DNA of 64,000 bases from JABDIP01 sp965212545 (GCA_965212545.1 CBDBVB010000027.1:18825-82824); one strand, 5' to 3'. Positions 10,198-19,658 are shown, counted from the first letter of the stretch. A program made the numbers and translations. The notes: generated by a model from the sequence alone, not told the origin.

Positions 10198-10692
10198 CTA
10201 GTTCAACAGCCAGATCGAAGCGTTGAGAAGGCTCGCAAAGGCGACCCATGCGAGGTAGGGCAGGAGAAGCGCTCCGGCCAGCCGGTCCACCTTCAGGAAC
10301 AGGCGTGACGTCACGGCGATCGCAGCCAGCAATAGGACGATCACGATGAGCCCCGCCCCGGGCATGCGGAGCCCGAAGAAGACAGCCGACCAACCCAGAT
10401 TGAAACCCAGCTGCAGGGCAAATATACCAAGGGCCGGGCCGCCGTCTCGCCAGCCGACCCGCCGCCAGACACGCCACCCTGCGACCGCCATCATCAGGTA
10501 GAGCGCGGTCCACACCGGCGCGAACAGCCAGTCCGGCGGGTTGAAGGAAGGCTTGGCGAGGGACTGATACCAGGATCCGACGGAAGAGGACGTGATCAGC
10601 CCGCCAATCGCCGACACCGCGAAGCAGGCCATAAGGAAGACCAGGAGTCCCAGCATGTCTTCTGTGCGGCGCCGGTGGGCGATCGGGTTCAT
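10198..10692 (-). CDS. tspO: TspO/MBR family tryptophan-rich sensory protein
   Basis: 164-residue integral membrane protein with five predicted hydrophobic segments and the family signature residues (YQSLAKPSFNPPDWLFAPVW, WSAVFFGLRMPGAGL). TspO homologues bind tetrapyrroles and, in alphaproteobacteria, modulate pigment and oxygen responses (family knowledge). The first ATG has AAGG upstream at suitable spacing. A second ATG 12 codons in (MLGLLVFL) is possible. The following gene is the renalase-like flavoprotein. Confidence 0.92.
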   Translation of the reverse strand: MNPIAHRRRTEDMLGLLVFLMACFAVSAIGGLITSSSVGSWYQSLAKPSFNPPDWLFAPVWTALYLMMAVAGWRVWRRVGWRDGGPALGIFALQLGFNLGWSAVFFGLRMPGAGLIVIVLLLAAIAVTSRLFLKVDRLAGALLLPYLAWVAFASLLNASIWLLN

Positions 10693-10728
10693 AGGGGGTT
10701 ACCTTGGTTGCCGGTAGGCAGAAACCGG

Positions 10729-10977
10729 TCAGGCTCCGGTGGCCGGCGGTCTGCCGGGCCGCCGCCGTCGCGGACGGCTGTCGGCGGCGCTGGTACGACC
10801 GGCGGCCCGGCGGCGTTCCTTGAGCCGGGCCAGGATCGCAAGGCGGTCCTCGTTGCTGGCCGTTGGCCATTCGCCGATCTCTTCGGCGGTGCGCATGCAT
10901 CCCAGGCACAATCCGCTCTTTGGATCGAGTTGGCAGATGGCAATGCAGGGCGAAGGGATGTTCGGCAGGGTCGTCAT
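10729..10977 (-). CDS. DUF1289 small cysteine-rich protein
   Basis: 82 residues starting MTTLPNIPSPC. The signature is SPCIAIC-x6-GLCLGC-x-RT-x2-EI-x-EW, four Cys that probably bind a metal, as in the DUF1289 family. The C-terminus is an Arg/Pro-rich tail. A longer frame reaches 11052, but the conserved domain starts right after the ATG at 10977, so I chose that. Function unknown. Members often sit near oxidoreductases. Confidence 0.85.
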   Translation of the reverse strand: MTTLPNIPSPCIAICQLDPKSGLCLGCMRTAEEIGEWPTASNEDRLAILARLKERRRAAGRTSAADSRPRRRRPGRPPATGA

Positions 10978-11185
10978 ATTTGCGATCAGCGTTGTCTGGA
11001 TATTGGCGGCGACCCGCTTAGGCGAGGTAGGCCGAATTGACGGAGAATTCAAGACCGACGCAGTTGCTGAGACGTCGGGGCACCGGTCGGGATAGACTGG
11101 CGTCGTCGGAGTATGTCGGGCTGTGGCGAGAGGCTCGCCGGGGAATCGGCATTCGAACCGGCCAATTCACCAATGGGAGGATGGG

Positions 11186-11746
11186 ATGACTTTCCGCATA
11201 TCCGCAATTCTTGGATTTGTCGCCGTGGCGGCGATCTTCGGTGTATCCGCGGCAGCCCAGGATGCGGCGCCGAATCCCGATGACTACGCCGTCATCGACC
11301 CCGGCAAGGTCGACTTCTCTGGCGCCGAGTATTACCGCAAATGCGCCATGGTCACGGCGCGGGTGGCGGCCGCCGGCGAGGAGATCGTGACGATGGTCGA
11401 CGGCACGCAGGAGACACAGAACGTCGCCAATGCGGGCGACTATGTGGTGCGCAATCCCGGCGGCGAGGAATACATCGTGGAAAAAGCCAAGTTCGAGGGG
11501 CGGTACGAGTTGGTTGCCGGCACCGAGGACACTTACCGGCCGAGCGGCGCGCCAGTGAAGGCGGTGCCCCTGGCCGAGAGCGTCCGCTTCGTCGCGCCGT
11601 GGGGCGAGGAGCAGTTCATCAACGCCGGCGGTTTCCTACTGGACAATGCCGGTGACATATACGGCATCCAGAAGCAGGAGTTCCTCGACACCTATGCGGC
11701 GTCGACGATGCAGGGTGAATTCTTGGGCGACGGTACCTGTGGTTAG
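11186..11746 (+). CDS. Exported hypothetical protein
   Basis: 186 residues. The start at 11186 has GGGAGG upstream (11175-11180) and encodes a signal peptide (MTFRISAILGFVAVAAIFGVSAAAQ, likely cleaved after SAAAQ or nearby). The mature part has two Cys (KCAMV near residue 53 and the C-terminal GTCG), possibly a disulphide, and a repeated phrase NAGDYVVRNPGGEEYIV / NAGGFLLDNAGDIYGI that suggests two similar beta units. I do not recognise the family. Probably periplasmic. Confidence 0.65.
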   Translation: MTFRISAILGFVAVAAIFGVSAAAQDAAPNPDDYAVIDPGKVDFSGAEYYRKCAMVTARVAAAGEEIVTMVDGTQETQNVANAGDYVVRNPGGEEYIVEKAKFEGRYELVAGTEDTYRPSGAPVKAVPLAESVRFVAPWGEEQFINAGGFLLDNAGDIYGIQKQEFLDTYAASTMQGEFLGDGTCG

Positions 11747-11791
11747 CCCTGACGACCCGCAGCGAAGGTTCGGGCCAGGCGTCCGGTTTGT

Positions 11792-11820
11792 CGGGAGCGG
11801 CGCGAGCATGCGCGCTCCCG
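11792..11820. terminator. Hairpin between convergent genes
   Basis: CGGGAGCG (11792-11799) pairs with CGCTCCCG (11813-11820) across a 13-base loop, in the 94-base gap between two convergent genes. There is no T-run, so it would be a weak or bidirectional terminator. Confidence 0.4.
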
Positions 11821-11840
11821 GCGGCAAGCGAAACCGACGG

Positions 11841-12467
11841 TCAGCAGCCTGACTGGCCGGACATCGTCACCTGCCGACCGCGTCCATTGGCCCCCGGGAA
11901 TTCCGTGAAGCCGGCGGCGAGCATTTCGTCGATCACTTCGGCCAGGCTGGCACAGGGTCCCCTGCTGGTGATTCTGGCCTCATAGACCGATTTGCCACCG
12001 CGATCGTCTTGCTGATCGGCCCTGACGATGTCGATGCCGACGAAGCGATTGTAGATGGTCCTGGTGGTCGTACGGGTCGTATAACCCGTGATGCCGTAGG
12101 TCGGGGTGACATAGCCATCGGATGAGGTGGAGACGCCGGTCGTGCCCCATGTTGATCTGGATCGCGTCCGGCTGACGTCCTGCCCGCCATCGATCCCGTA
12201 ATCCAGGAACGCAACAAAATCCGCCTGGGCGGTCTTCCGGGTCACTAAGAACCCGTTGGCTTGCAGGTGCTCGGCCAGATTGCTTGCATATGCGCTGAAC
12301 TCCAGGCTGCCCAGTCTTCTGTCGTCTGCCGGAAGAATGGCGATGGTCTCTCCGCCGGCCCGGTCGTCGAGGTCATGAAAAATCTGAACCTCGGCCACGA
12401 CACGTGGAGCACAGGCCGAAAGCACGATCGAGAGTACGGCCAGCGTTTTCGCGACGAATCTCCGCAT
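11841..12467 (-). CDS. Lipoprotein, DUF4136-like
   Basis: 208 residues with a lipoprotein signal ending LSAC (Cys about residue 19). The core (AILPADDRRLGSLEFSAYASNLAEHL, then LQANGFLVTRKTAQADFVAFLDYGID) fits the DUF4136-type fold of outer-membrane-associated lipoproteins. The middle is a Thr/Tyr-rich low-complexity stretch (TPTYGITGYTTRTTTRTIY). No partner is obvious. It is divergent from the methyltransferase island, which starts 253 bases away. Confidence 0.65.
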   Translation of the reverse strand: MRRFVAKTLAVLSIVLSACAPRVVAEVQIFHDLDDRAGGETIAILPADDRRLGSLEFSAYASNLAEHLQANGFLVTRKTAQADFVAFLDYGIDGGQDVSRTRSRSTWGTTGVSTSSDGYVTPTYGITGYTTRTTTRTIYNRFVGIDIVRADQQDDRGGKSVYEARITSRGPCASLAEVIDEMLAAGFTEFPGANGRGRQVTMSGQSGC

Positions 12468-12720
12468 GTCGATACCTTTTGGTGATCTGGCAGCAAGCCG
12501 CTGTCATTCGCGCCGCGGCAACCCTGGGCCACAACTCTACATATGTGCGCGATGTCAGGCGACAACTCCTGCGTGGAGGCCGGAGAATTATCTGACAGGG
12601 ACCAATGCGATGATGCAGCGGATTGGGCGTCGGCCGGACATCATGGCCTGTCGCAAACACGCTGGTGTCCGGTCGGTGGCGATGTACAGTCGCCGGGACT
12701 GGGTTGCGGAGGACAGCACG

Positions 12721-14280
12721 ATGGGTGATGAAACGGCTGAGTCCGGCGGCAGAGCCGGCCGGCGCGGACGGGGCGGTGCAGGCGCTCGTCGCGCGGCGCG
12801 GCGCGGAGGACCGGTCCAACAACTGCGCGCGATCGAACGCAAGATCGCCGATTACGAGGTGCTGGGCGAGGAGGGGTTGGCGCTGATCGAGCACAATGCC
12901 GATACGGTGTTGGAGGAGATCGGCCTGGAATTCGGCGATGATCCTGACACGCTGTCCATCTGGAAAGAGGCCGGTGCCGATGTGCAGGGCGAGCGCGTGC
13001 GGTTTCCGCGCGGGCTGTGCCGCGAACTGCTGAAGACCGCGCCGTCCAGTTTCACCCAGCACGCCCGCAATCCGGACCGAAGCGTTGAGATCGGTGGTCG
13101 GCACCTGGTCTTCGCTCCGGTCTACGGTCCGCCATTCGTGCGCGATCTGGACCAGGGTCGCCGCTATGCGACGATCGAGGATTTCCGCAATTTCGTGAAG
13201 TTGGCCTACGCGATCCCGGCGCTGCACCATTCCGGCGGCACGGTCTGCGAGCCGGTCGATCTGCCGGTCAACAAGCGACATCTCGACATGGTCTACAGCC
13301 ACATGCGGTTTTCGGACAAACCGTTCATGGGGTCGGTGACTGCGCCTGAGCGGGCCGAGGACACGGTCGAGATGGCCCGGCTTCTGTTCGGCGCGGAATT
13401 CGTCGACCGAAACTGCGTCTTGATCAGCCTGATCAACGCAAACTCGCCAATGACCTTCGACAACGTCATGCTGGGGGCGCTGAAGGCCTATGCCAGGGCC
13501 GGTCAGGCGACCATCGTGACGCCGTTCATCCTGGCCGGCGCGATGTCGCCGGTGACGGCCGCCGGGGTGCTGACCCAGACCCTGGCCGAGGCCCTGGCGG
13601 GAATGGCGCTGACCCAGCTGGTGCGTCCCGGCGCGCCCGTGGTGTTCGGCAGCTTCGCCAGCTCGATGTCGATGCAATCCGGGGCGCCGACCTTCGGGAC
13701 GCCGGAGCCGGCATTGGTGCTCTATGGTGCGGCCCAGCTTGCGCGGCGTCTCGGCGTTCCGTTCCGCAGTGGCGGTTCGCTCTGCGCCTCGAAGGTCCCG
13801 GATGCGCAGGCCGCTTATGAAAGCGCCCAGACGCTGTTGCCCGGAGTGCTGGGTGGGGTGAATTTCATGCTGCATTCGGCCGGCTGGCTGGAAGGCGGGC
13901 TGGTTTCGTCCTACGAAAAGCTGATCCTGGACGCCGACCAGCTGGGCATGATGCAAGTCATGGCGGAAGGCATCGACCTTTCCGAGAACGCCCAGGCGAT
14001 GGATGCATTGCGCGAGGTCGGGCCGGGAAGCCATTTTCTCGGCTGCGCCCACACCCAGGCGAATTTCGAGACCGCTTTCTATCGGTCAAACGTCGCCGAC
14101 AACAACAGCTTTGAGCAATGGGATGCGGAGGGCGGCCTTGACGCAGCAGCCCGGGCCAATGTGCTGTGCAAGACGATGCTTGCCGAATACCAGGCGCCTG
14201 CGATCGATCCGGGCGTGGATGAGGCCCTGAACGCCTTCATAGCTAAGAAGAAAGAGTCGATGCCGGATTCGATGACCTGA
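12721..14280 (+). CDS. MttB-family corrinoid methyltransferase (non-pyrrolysine)
   Basis: 519 residues from ATG 12721, with GGAGG at about 12706. Belongs to the trimethylamine methyltransferase MttB superfamily, which transfers a methyl from a methylated amine to a cob(I)amide cofactor. Visible stretches are HNADTVLEEIGLEFGDDPDTL near the N-terminus, the PFMGSVT strand, and a C-terminal GPGSHFLG-x-AHTQANFETAF motif. There is no in-frame stop where archaeal MttB has the amber pyrrolysine codon, so it belongs with MtgB-like enzymes, several of which demethylate glycine betaine or other quaternary amines. An Arg/Gly-rich N-terminal tail of ~30 residues is unusual. Head of the island ending at 19270. 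The substrate is inferred only from the nearby dimethylglycine and sarcosine genes. Confidence 0.88.
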   Translation: MGDETAESGGRAGRRGRGGAGARRAARRGGPVQQLRAIERKIADYEVLGEEGLALIEHNADTVLEEIGLEFGDDPDTLSIWKEAGADVQGERVRFPRGLCRELLKTAPSSFTQHARNPDRSVEIGGRHLVFAPVYGPPFVRDLDQGRRYATIEDFRNFVKLAYAIPALHHSGGTVCEPVDLPVNKRHLDMVYSHMRFSDKPFMGSVTAPERAEDTVEMARLLFGAEFVDRNCVLISLINANSPMTFDNVMLGALKAYARAGQATIVTPFILAGAMSPVTAAGVLTQTLAEALAGMALTQLVRPGAPVVFGSFASSMSMQSGAPTFGTPEPALVLYGAAQLARRLGVPFRSGGSLCASKVPDAQAAYESAQTLLPGVLGGVNFMLHSAGWLEGGLVSSYEKLILDADQLGMMQVMAEGIDLSENAQAMDALREVGPGSHFLGCAHTQANFETAFYRSNVADNNSFEQWDAEGGLDAAARANVLCKTMLAEYQAPAIDPGVDEALNAFIAKKKESMPDSMT

Positions 14281-14477
14281 TCTTCCCGGCATTCCTCGCG
14301 ATAGCGGTTCTGGGAGGCGGTTTCATCGTGGATTGGGCAGTCTCAGCAAGACGTTAGGCCTTTAAGTGTCGCCGCACGATCATTTCTGGTCGCCAGGACA
14401 CCAGACAGCGATCGTTTCCACCATAGAATCGGTTGCTTGGGCAATTGTCGGGCTTTTCCACGAAGGAAGGGTTGGCG

Positions 14478-15179
14478 GTGGCGGAAGACGAAGATATCGA
14501 TCTGCGGTCCCTGAGCGATCAGGAACTCACCGAGCAGATGTGGGACGACCTTTATGACGGCTTGGCCGACGAGGTCGTCGAAGGCACCAATATCCTTCTT
14601 GAGCGCGGTTGGGCGCCCTACGACGTGCTGACCAAGGCGCTGGTCGAGGGCATGCGCATCGTCGGCATCGATTTCCGCGACGGCATCCTGTTCGTGCCGG
14701 AAGTGCTGCTGGCCGCCAATTCCATGAAGTCCGGCATGGCGATCCTGCGCCCTCTGCTGGCGGAGACCGGCGCGCCGGCCGTAGGCAAGATGGTGATCGG
14801 CACCGTCAAGGGCGACATCCACGACATCGGCAAGAACCTGGTGTCGATGATGATGGAGGGCGCCGGCTTCGAGGTGATCGATATCGGGATCAACAACCCG
14901 GTGGAGAACTACCTTGCGGCGCTGGAGGAGCACAAGCCCGACATCCTGGGAATGTCGGCCCTGCTGACGACCACGATGCCCTACATGAAGGTCGTCATCG
15001 ACACCCTGAAGGAGCAGGGCATCCGCGATGACTATATCGTGCTGGTCGGTGGCGCGCCGCTGAATGAGGAATTCGGCCGCGAGGTCGGCGCCGACGGGTA
15101 TTGTCGCGATGCCGCCGTCGCCGTCGACATGGCCAAGGAATTGATCAAGCGCCGCCACAACCAGCGCGCTGCGCAATAG
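14478..15179 (+). CDS. Corrinoid (B12-binding) methyl carrier protein
   Basis: 233 residues. The B12-binding domain carries the base-off signature DIHDIG-K-N (Asp-x-His-x-x-Gly, His ligand to cobalt) near residue 115, followed by the GMSALLTTTMPYMK and VGGAPLNEEF elements. It is preceded by the helical cap domain (MRIVGIDFRDGILFVPEVLLAANSM). It would shuttle methyl between the MttB-family protein and the methyl-THF enzyme encoded downstream. I chose GTG at 14478 because AAGGAAGG lies just upstream. An in-frame ATG at 14433 would add 15 residues. Confidence 0.9.
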   Translation: MAEDEDIDLRSLSDQELTEQMWDDLYDGLADEVVEGTNILLERGWAPYDVLTKALVEGMRIVGIDFRDGILFVPEVLLAANSMKSGMAILRPLLAETGAPAVGKMVIGTVKGDIHDIGKNLVSMMMEGAGFEVIDIGINNPVENYLAALEEHKPDILGMSALLTTTMPYMKVVIDTLKEQGIRDDYIVLVGGAPLNEEFGREVGADGYCRDAAVAVDMAKELIKRRHNQRAAQ

Positions 15180-15189
15180 GGCCCAGGCC

Positions 15190-15822
15190 ATGACGGCCGC
15201 CGACCGCAATATCGACACCAGGGACCGTACCCTGATCATCGCCTGTGGCGCGCTGGCCAGGGAGATCCTGTCGCTGATCGACCGTCATGGTTGGACTCAT
15301 CTGGAACTGACCTGCCTGCCGGCTTCGTTGCACAACCGGCCGAGCCTGATTCCTGGCCGCCTGCGGGACGCCATCGCGGCGGCGCGCGGACGGTATCGGG
15401 ACATCCTGGTCGCCTATGGCGATTGCGGCACCGCCGGCGGCATCGACGCGGTCCTGGACGAATTCGGCATTGAGCGCTTCGCCGGCCCGCACTGCTATGC
15501 GGCCTTCGCCGGGCTGGACGATTTCGACGCCATGATGGACGAGGAGCCGGGCAGCTTTTTCCTGACCGATTATCTGGTCCGGCATTTCGACACGCTGATC
15601 ATCCGCGGCCTCGGCCTGGACCGGCATCCGCAGCTGCAATCGGCCTATTTCGGCAATTACAAGCGGCTGATCTATCTGGCGCAGACCGACGACGAAGCCC
15701 TGACGGACGCCGCCCGGATCGCCGCCGACCGGTTGGGCCTGGCCTTCGAACGCCGCCGCACGGGCTATGGCAACCTGACGCCCTTCCTGGAAGGCGCCGC
15801 CGCGCCGGAGCCGGTCGCCTGA
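15190..15822 (+). CDS. DUF1638 protein of the corrinoid island
   Basis: 210 residues. Conserved features are IIACGALAREIL near residue 18, LHNRPSLIPGRLR, VAYGDCGTAGGID around residue 77, and a C-terminal LAQTDDEAL-x-AARIAADRLGLAF segment. DUF1638 proteins are recurrent neighbours of MttB-family and corrinoid genes, but their role is undefined. The conserved Cys in ACGAL, GDCGT and GPHCYAAF hint at metal or corrinoid handling (inference). The gap to the upstream gene is 10 bases and to the downstream gene 2. Confidence 0.85.
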   Translation: MTAADRNIDTRDRTLIIACGALAREILSLIDRHGWTHLELTCLPASLHNRPSLIPGRLRDAIAAARGRYRDILVAYGDCGTAGGIDAVLDEFGIERFAGPHCYAAFAGLDDFDAMMDEEPGSFFLTDYLVRHFDTLIIRGLGLDRHPQLQSAYFGNYKRLIYLAQTDDEALTDAARIAADRLGLAFERRRTGYGNLTPFLEGAAAPEPVA

Positions 15823-15824
15823 CC

Positions 15825-16157
15825 ATGGGCCGGCTCATCGTCGTCTATTGGCGGGACATCCCCTCCCAGGTGATCGCATCGGCCGGCCGTCGCAATCAGG
15901 CCAAGGTGATGCTGTCCGACCGCTTCCAGCAGGCAATCGACGCTGCCGCCATGAAAAGCGGCGCCAGCGACACCGATGCCTATCTGGAGGACTGGCGCAA
16001 ATCCGAGCCAGCAGAGTGCGGAGACGACCTGCAGGGGGCAGCCGAGGCCGAGGCTGGAAGTCTTGAGACCGCTTATGATCGGGATCGGTTGCGCGCGCTG
16101 ATTGCGTCAGGCGGAAATGCCGACGACGACGGGTCGCCGAACGTGGCGCAAAGTTGA
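15825..16157 (+). CDS. 'Virulence factor' family (PF13769-like) protein
   Basis: 110 residues beginning MGRLIVVYWRDIPSQVIA, then GRRNQAKVMLSDRFQQAIDAAAM, which is the signature of the small family annotated in databases as conserved virulence factor. The name reflects history rather than function. In alphaproteobacteria it accompanies DUF1638 and MttB-family genes. The C-terminal third is low-complexity and acidic. Two bases from the DUF1638 stop, hence in the same operon. Function unknown. Confidence 0.75.
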   Translation: MGRLIVVYWRDIPSQVIASAGRRNQAKVMLSDRFQQAIDAAAMKSGASDTDAYLEDWRKSEPAECGDDLQGAAEAEAGSLETAYDRDRLRALIASGGNADDDGSPNVAQS

Positions 16158-16276
16158 TACGGCGTGCCGCTGCGAAGCCTGCCCCTGTCCACGCAGTCCC
16201 TTAGCGTCGCCGGGCGTGGCGGTGGGCCAGAAAGCATCGACCGCCGAACCCGGCATGGTCCGTTGGAGTGTATGGA

Positions 16277-17192
16277 ATGACCGAGACCCTAGTCAGTTCC
16301 GCGACCAAGGAGGTCGTGATCGGGTTCGAGCGGCCGTTCTGCGTGATCGGGGAGCGCATCAACCCGACCAACCGCAAGCTGCTGTCGGCGGAGATGGTGG
16401 CGGGCGACTATTCCCGCGTCGTGGCCGATGTCGAGGCGCAGGTCGCCGCCGGCGCCAACATGCTGGACGTCAACGCCGGCATCCCGCTGGCCGACGAGCC
16501 GCGCATCCTGGCCGAGGTTATCGAGCTGGTGCAGTCGATCACCGATTTGCCGCTGTCGATTGACAGCTCTATCGTCGAGGCCCTGGAGGCCGGATTGGCG
16601 GTCTACAAAGGGCAAGCCGCTGCTGAATTCGGTGACCGGCGAGGAGGAGCGGCTGGAATCGGTCCTGCCGCTGGTCAAGAAATACAACTGCGCCGTCATT
16701 GCGATCTCCAACGACGAGACCGGCATCTCCGAGGACCCGGACGTGCGCTTCGAGGTTGCCAGGAAGATCGTCGAGCGCGCCGAAGACCATGGCATTCCGC
16801 GCAGCGACGTGGTCGTTGATCCGCTGGTCATGCCGGTGGGCGCGATCAACACCGCCGGCCGTCAGGTCTTCCAGCTACTGAACCGGCTGCGCGACGAGCT
16901 CAAGGTCAATTCCAGCTGCGGTGCGTCGAATGTCAGCTTCGGCCTGCCGAACCGGCGCGGCATGAATGCCGCCTTCCTGTGCATGGCCGCTGGGTCCGGC
17001 CTGACATCGGCAATCATGAATCCGCTGCATGCCGAAGATATGATGGCGGTGCGCGGCGCCGATGTGATGAACGGCAACGACCCGAACTGCGCCCGCTGGA
17101 TCCGGCACTATCGCGAGCCGGCCGCGAACGGGTCCGATTCAGGCGGGGCGCGCGGTGGCCGCGAGGGTCGACGCCGTCGTCGCGCCGGTTAG
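16277..17192 (+). CDS. Methyl-THF:corrinoid methyltransferase, one frameshift
   Basis: Pterin-binding TIM-barrel methyltransferase of the AcsE/MtvA/MetH-folate-domain type: VIGERINPTNRK near residue 17, MLDVNAGIP around 63 and NGNDPN near the end. It would move methyl from the corrinoid protein to THF. The start ATG at 16277 has GGAG upstream; a GTG at 16268 is weaker. One extra A in ACAAAGGGC near 16606 breaks the frame. Without it the protein is 304 residues, the family length, and reads VYKGKPLLNSVTGEEERL across the junction. The C-terminus ends in an Arg-rich tail. Co-directional with the ASKHA gene 6 bases downstream. Confidence 0.87.
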
Positions 17193-17198
17193 GACGCC

Positions 17199-19270
17199 AT
17201 GACGGTTTTGCCGCGCGAAAAGGAGGGCGAGGATGCGCTGGTCGTGTTCATGCCGTCCGGTCGCCGCGGCCGATTCCCGCACGGCATCGCAATCCTGCAG
17301 GCAGCCCGCGCGCTGGGCGTCGACGTCGACAGCGTGTGCGGCGGCCGCTCGTTGTGCGGTCGCTGCCAGTGCACCATCGGTGAGGGCCGCTTTGCCAAGC
17401 ACGGCATCGTCTCCGGCGCCGACAACGTGTCGCCGGTCGGTGAGGCCGAGGCGCGCTACACCGCCAGGCGGGGACTAGATAGCGGCCGCCGGCTGACCTG
17501 CCAGAGCCTGATTCAGGGCGATCTTCTGGTCGACGTGCCACCGGAAAGTCAGGTCCACAAGCAGGTCGTGCGCAAGCGCGCAGAGCTGCGCGATATCGAA
17601 ATCGTCCCCGAAGTCAAACTGCACTATGTCGAAGTGGTCCAGCCCGACATGCACGACCCGTCCGGCGATTTGCGTCGACTGGAGCAGGCGCTTGAGACGC
17701 AATGGGGGATCACCGGGCTGAGCTGCGACCTGCGCGTGGTGCAGCAGATTCAGACCGCCCTGCGCGAGGGCAACTGGACGGCCACGGTGGCGGTGCGCGA
17801 GGGCGAGCGGCTGCTATGCATCTGGCCGGGATTCCGCGACAAGGCTTACGGCATCGCGTTTGACATCGGATCGACAACCATCGCCGCCCATCTGTGCGAT
17901 CTGGAGACCGGTGCGGTGTTGGCGGCCGGCGGCGCGATGAACCCGCAGATCCGCTTCGGCGAAGACCTGATGAGCCGGGTGTCCTACATCATGATGCATC
18001 CGGGATCGCATCTGGAACTGACCGGCGTCGTGCCGGACGCCCTGAACGGGTTGACGGCCGACGTCGCCGACGAGGCCGGAATAGCGATCGACGATATCCT
18101 GGAGGTCACGATCGTCGGCAACCCGATCATGCATCACCTGCTGCTGGGCATCGATCCGACCGAACTGGGCGGTGCGCCCTTCGCACTGGCGACGGACCAG
18201 GCGATCAACCTGTGGGCCGGCGAGATCGATCTGCACATCAACCCGAATGCCCGGGCCTACGTTCTGCCGTGCATCGCGGGGCATGTGGGCGCGGATACCG
18301 CTGCGGTCATATTATCCGAGGGGCCGCATCTTTCCGACGAGATGCGTCTGGTTGTCGATATCGGCACCAATGCGGAGATCGTGCTTGGTAATCGGCACAG
18401 GTTGCTGGCCTGCTCCAGCCCGACCGGGCCGGCCTTCGAAGGCGCGCAGATCGACTGCGGGCAGCGGGCAGCGCCCGGCGCGATCGAACGGGTACGGATC
18501 GATCCCCGGACCCTCGAGCCGCGGTACCGGGTGATCGGCTGCGATCTGTGGTCCGACGATCCCGGCTTCGATGAGGCGGTGGCCCGCACCGGCGTGACCG
18601 GCATTTGCGGCTCCGGCATCATCGAGGCGGTGGCCGAGATGTTCCTGGCCGGAGCTGCTTGACCGAGGATGGCGTGATCGACGGCACGCTGGCCGCAAGG
18701 AACGACCACATCGTCGCCGACGGGCGGACCTTCGCCTATGTCTTGCGGCATGGCGCCGACGATCTGCCGACCATCACGGTGACCCAGAACGATATCCGGG
18801 CGATCCAATTGGCAAAGGCTGCGCTGTATGCCGGCGTCAAGCTGCTGATGGAGCGCCTGGAGGTCACGTCGGTCGACCGCATCACCCTGGCTGGCGCCTT
18901 TGGCAGCCATATCGACGTCAAATACGCCATGGTGCTGGGGCTGATCCCGGATTGCGACCTGGACCGGGTGGCTGGTGCGGGCAATGCGGCTGGTACCGGC
19001 GCGCGTATTGCGCTCCTGAATGCCGATTCCCGGACCGAGATCGAGTCCGTCGTGCGCCAGGTCGAGAAAGTGGAAACCGCGGTCGAGCCGCGCTTCCAGG
19101 AATTCTTCGTCGACGCGATGGCGATTCCGCACAAGACCGACCCGTTCCCGAACTTGGCGCGCGCGGTGTCATTGCCGGAACGATCGGTCGTCTCGCGGAA
19201 TGGCGATTTGCCGCGCCGCCGCCGAAGGAACCGGCGGTCCGGTGCCGGTACGAAATCCGGGGCAGCCTAG
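17199..19270 (+). CDS. RamA-like corrinoid activator: 2Fe-2S ferredoxin plus ASKHA (DUF4445), frameshifted
   Basis: N-terminal 2Fe-2S ferredoxin domain with Cys in VDSVCGGRSLCGRCQC and a later LTCQS, followed by an actin-like ATPase domain (FDIGSTTIAAHL near residue 221, VVDIGTNAEI near 385). Such proteins use ATP to reduce inactive cob(II)alamin back to cob(I) in corrinoid methyltransferase systems (RACo/RamA class). The frame breaks at about 18650-18665, and the second part continues with LTEDGVIDGTLAARND. With the break repaired the length is about 690 residues. The far C-terminus is Arg-rich. Last gene of the island. It would keep the carrier active in air, where oxidation is frequent (inference). 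Confidence 0.87.
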
Positions 19271-19450
19271 TCTGGCGTCCCAGCCGGGGCATTGACCCAA
19301 CACGTTGGATTTCGGGTAACTCATTGAAATTGTTGAAGTGTGTGTCACGTCCATTCTGTGTCACACCTTTAACACACCAATGTCCCCCGGGCCCCGGTAT
19401 CACTCTCATCAGGTTTTGAACGCGGCCAAGTCTTCGGCCACGGAGAGTTG

Positions 19451-19548
19451 CCCTCCCTTCGCGGGGAGGGCGACGCCCACCCTCAGCCGGACCGTCGGGA
19501 GCGGTTATAGCGGCATCCGGTTTTCGGCGAGAAAGCTGGGGGTGGGCG
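19451..19548. repeat. Intergenic palindromic sequence
   Basis: The 388-base gap between the convergent ASKHA gene and the ferredoxin oxidoreductase holds no gene. It contains a CCCTCCC/GGGGAGGG hairpin (19451-19470) and a 14-base inverted repeat with one mismatch (19474-19487 against 19535-19548). It resembles non-coding palindromic elements common in high-GC Proteobacteria. A second, longer element of similar CCCTC composition lies at 28728-28874. Confidence 0.5.
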
Positions 19549-19591
19549 CAGATTTCCTAGAGCGTTTACTGCCCTTCCATGCCAGGAATGT

Positions 19592-19614
19592 AGCGGCGGC
19601 CTCGGGCCGCCGCT
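19592..19614. terminator. Perfect 10-bp GC hairpin
   Basis: AGCGGCGGCC / GGCCGCCGCT with a TCG loop, between convergent genes. No T-run follows on either strand, so it may work as a bidirectional stop or be part of the neighbouring repeat. Confidence 0.4.
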
Positions 19615-19637
19615 GCTACGTGGGGAAGAGTGTTGTT

Positions 19638-19658
19638 CCGCCGGTTCGAAACCGGCGG
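19638..19658 (-). terminator. Hairpin abutting the ferredoxin oxidoreductase stop
   Basis: CCGCCGGTT / AACCGGCGG, a 9-bp perfect stem with a 3-base loop, begins directly after the TAA (19659-19661) of the gene on the minus strand. Only a loose T/A stretch follows. The position makes a terminator likely. Confidence 0.55.

Noticed and set aside
12466..12720. Upstream extension of the MttB-family gene to 12466
   Set aside because: No homology before 12721. A good ribosome site sits just before 12721, and the extra part overlaps the promoter region.
12721..14280. Pyrrolysine (amber) codon in the MttB-family gene
   Set aside because: No in-frame TAG before the natural end, so this is a non-pyrrolysine member.
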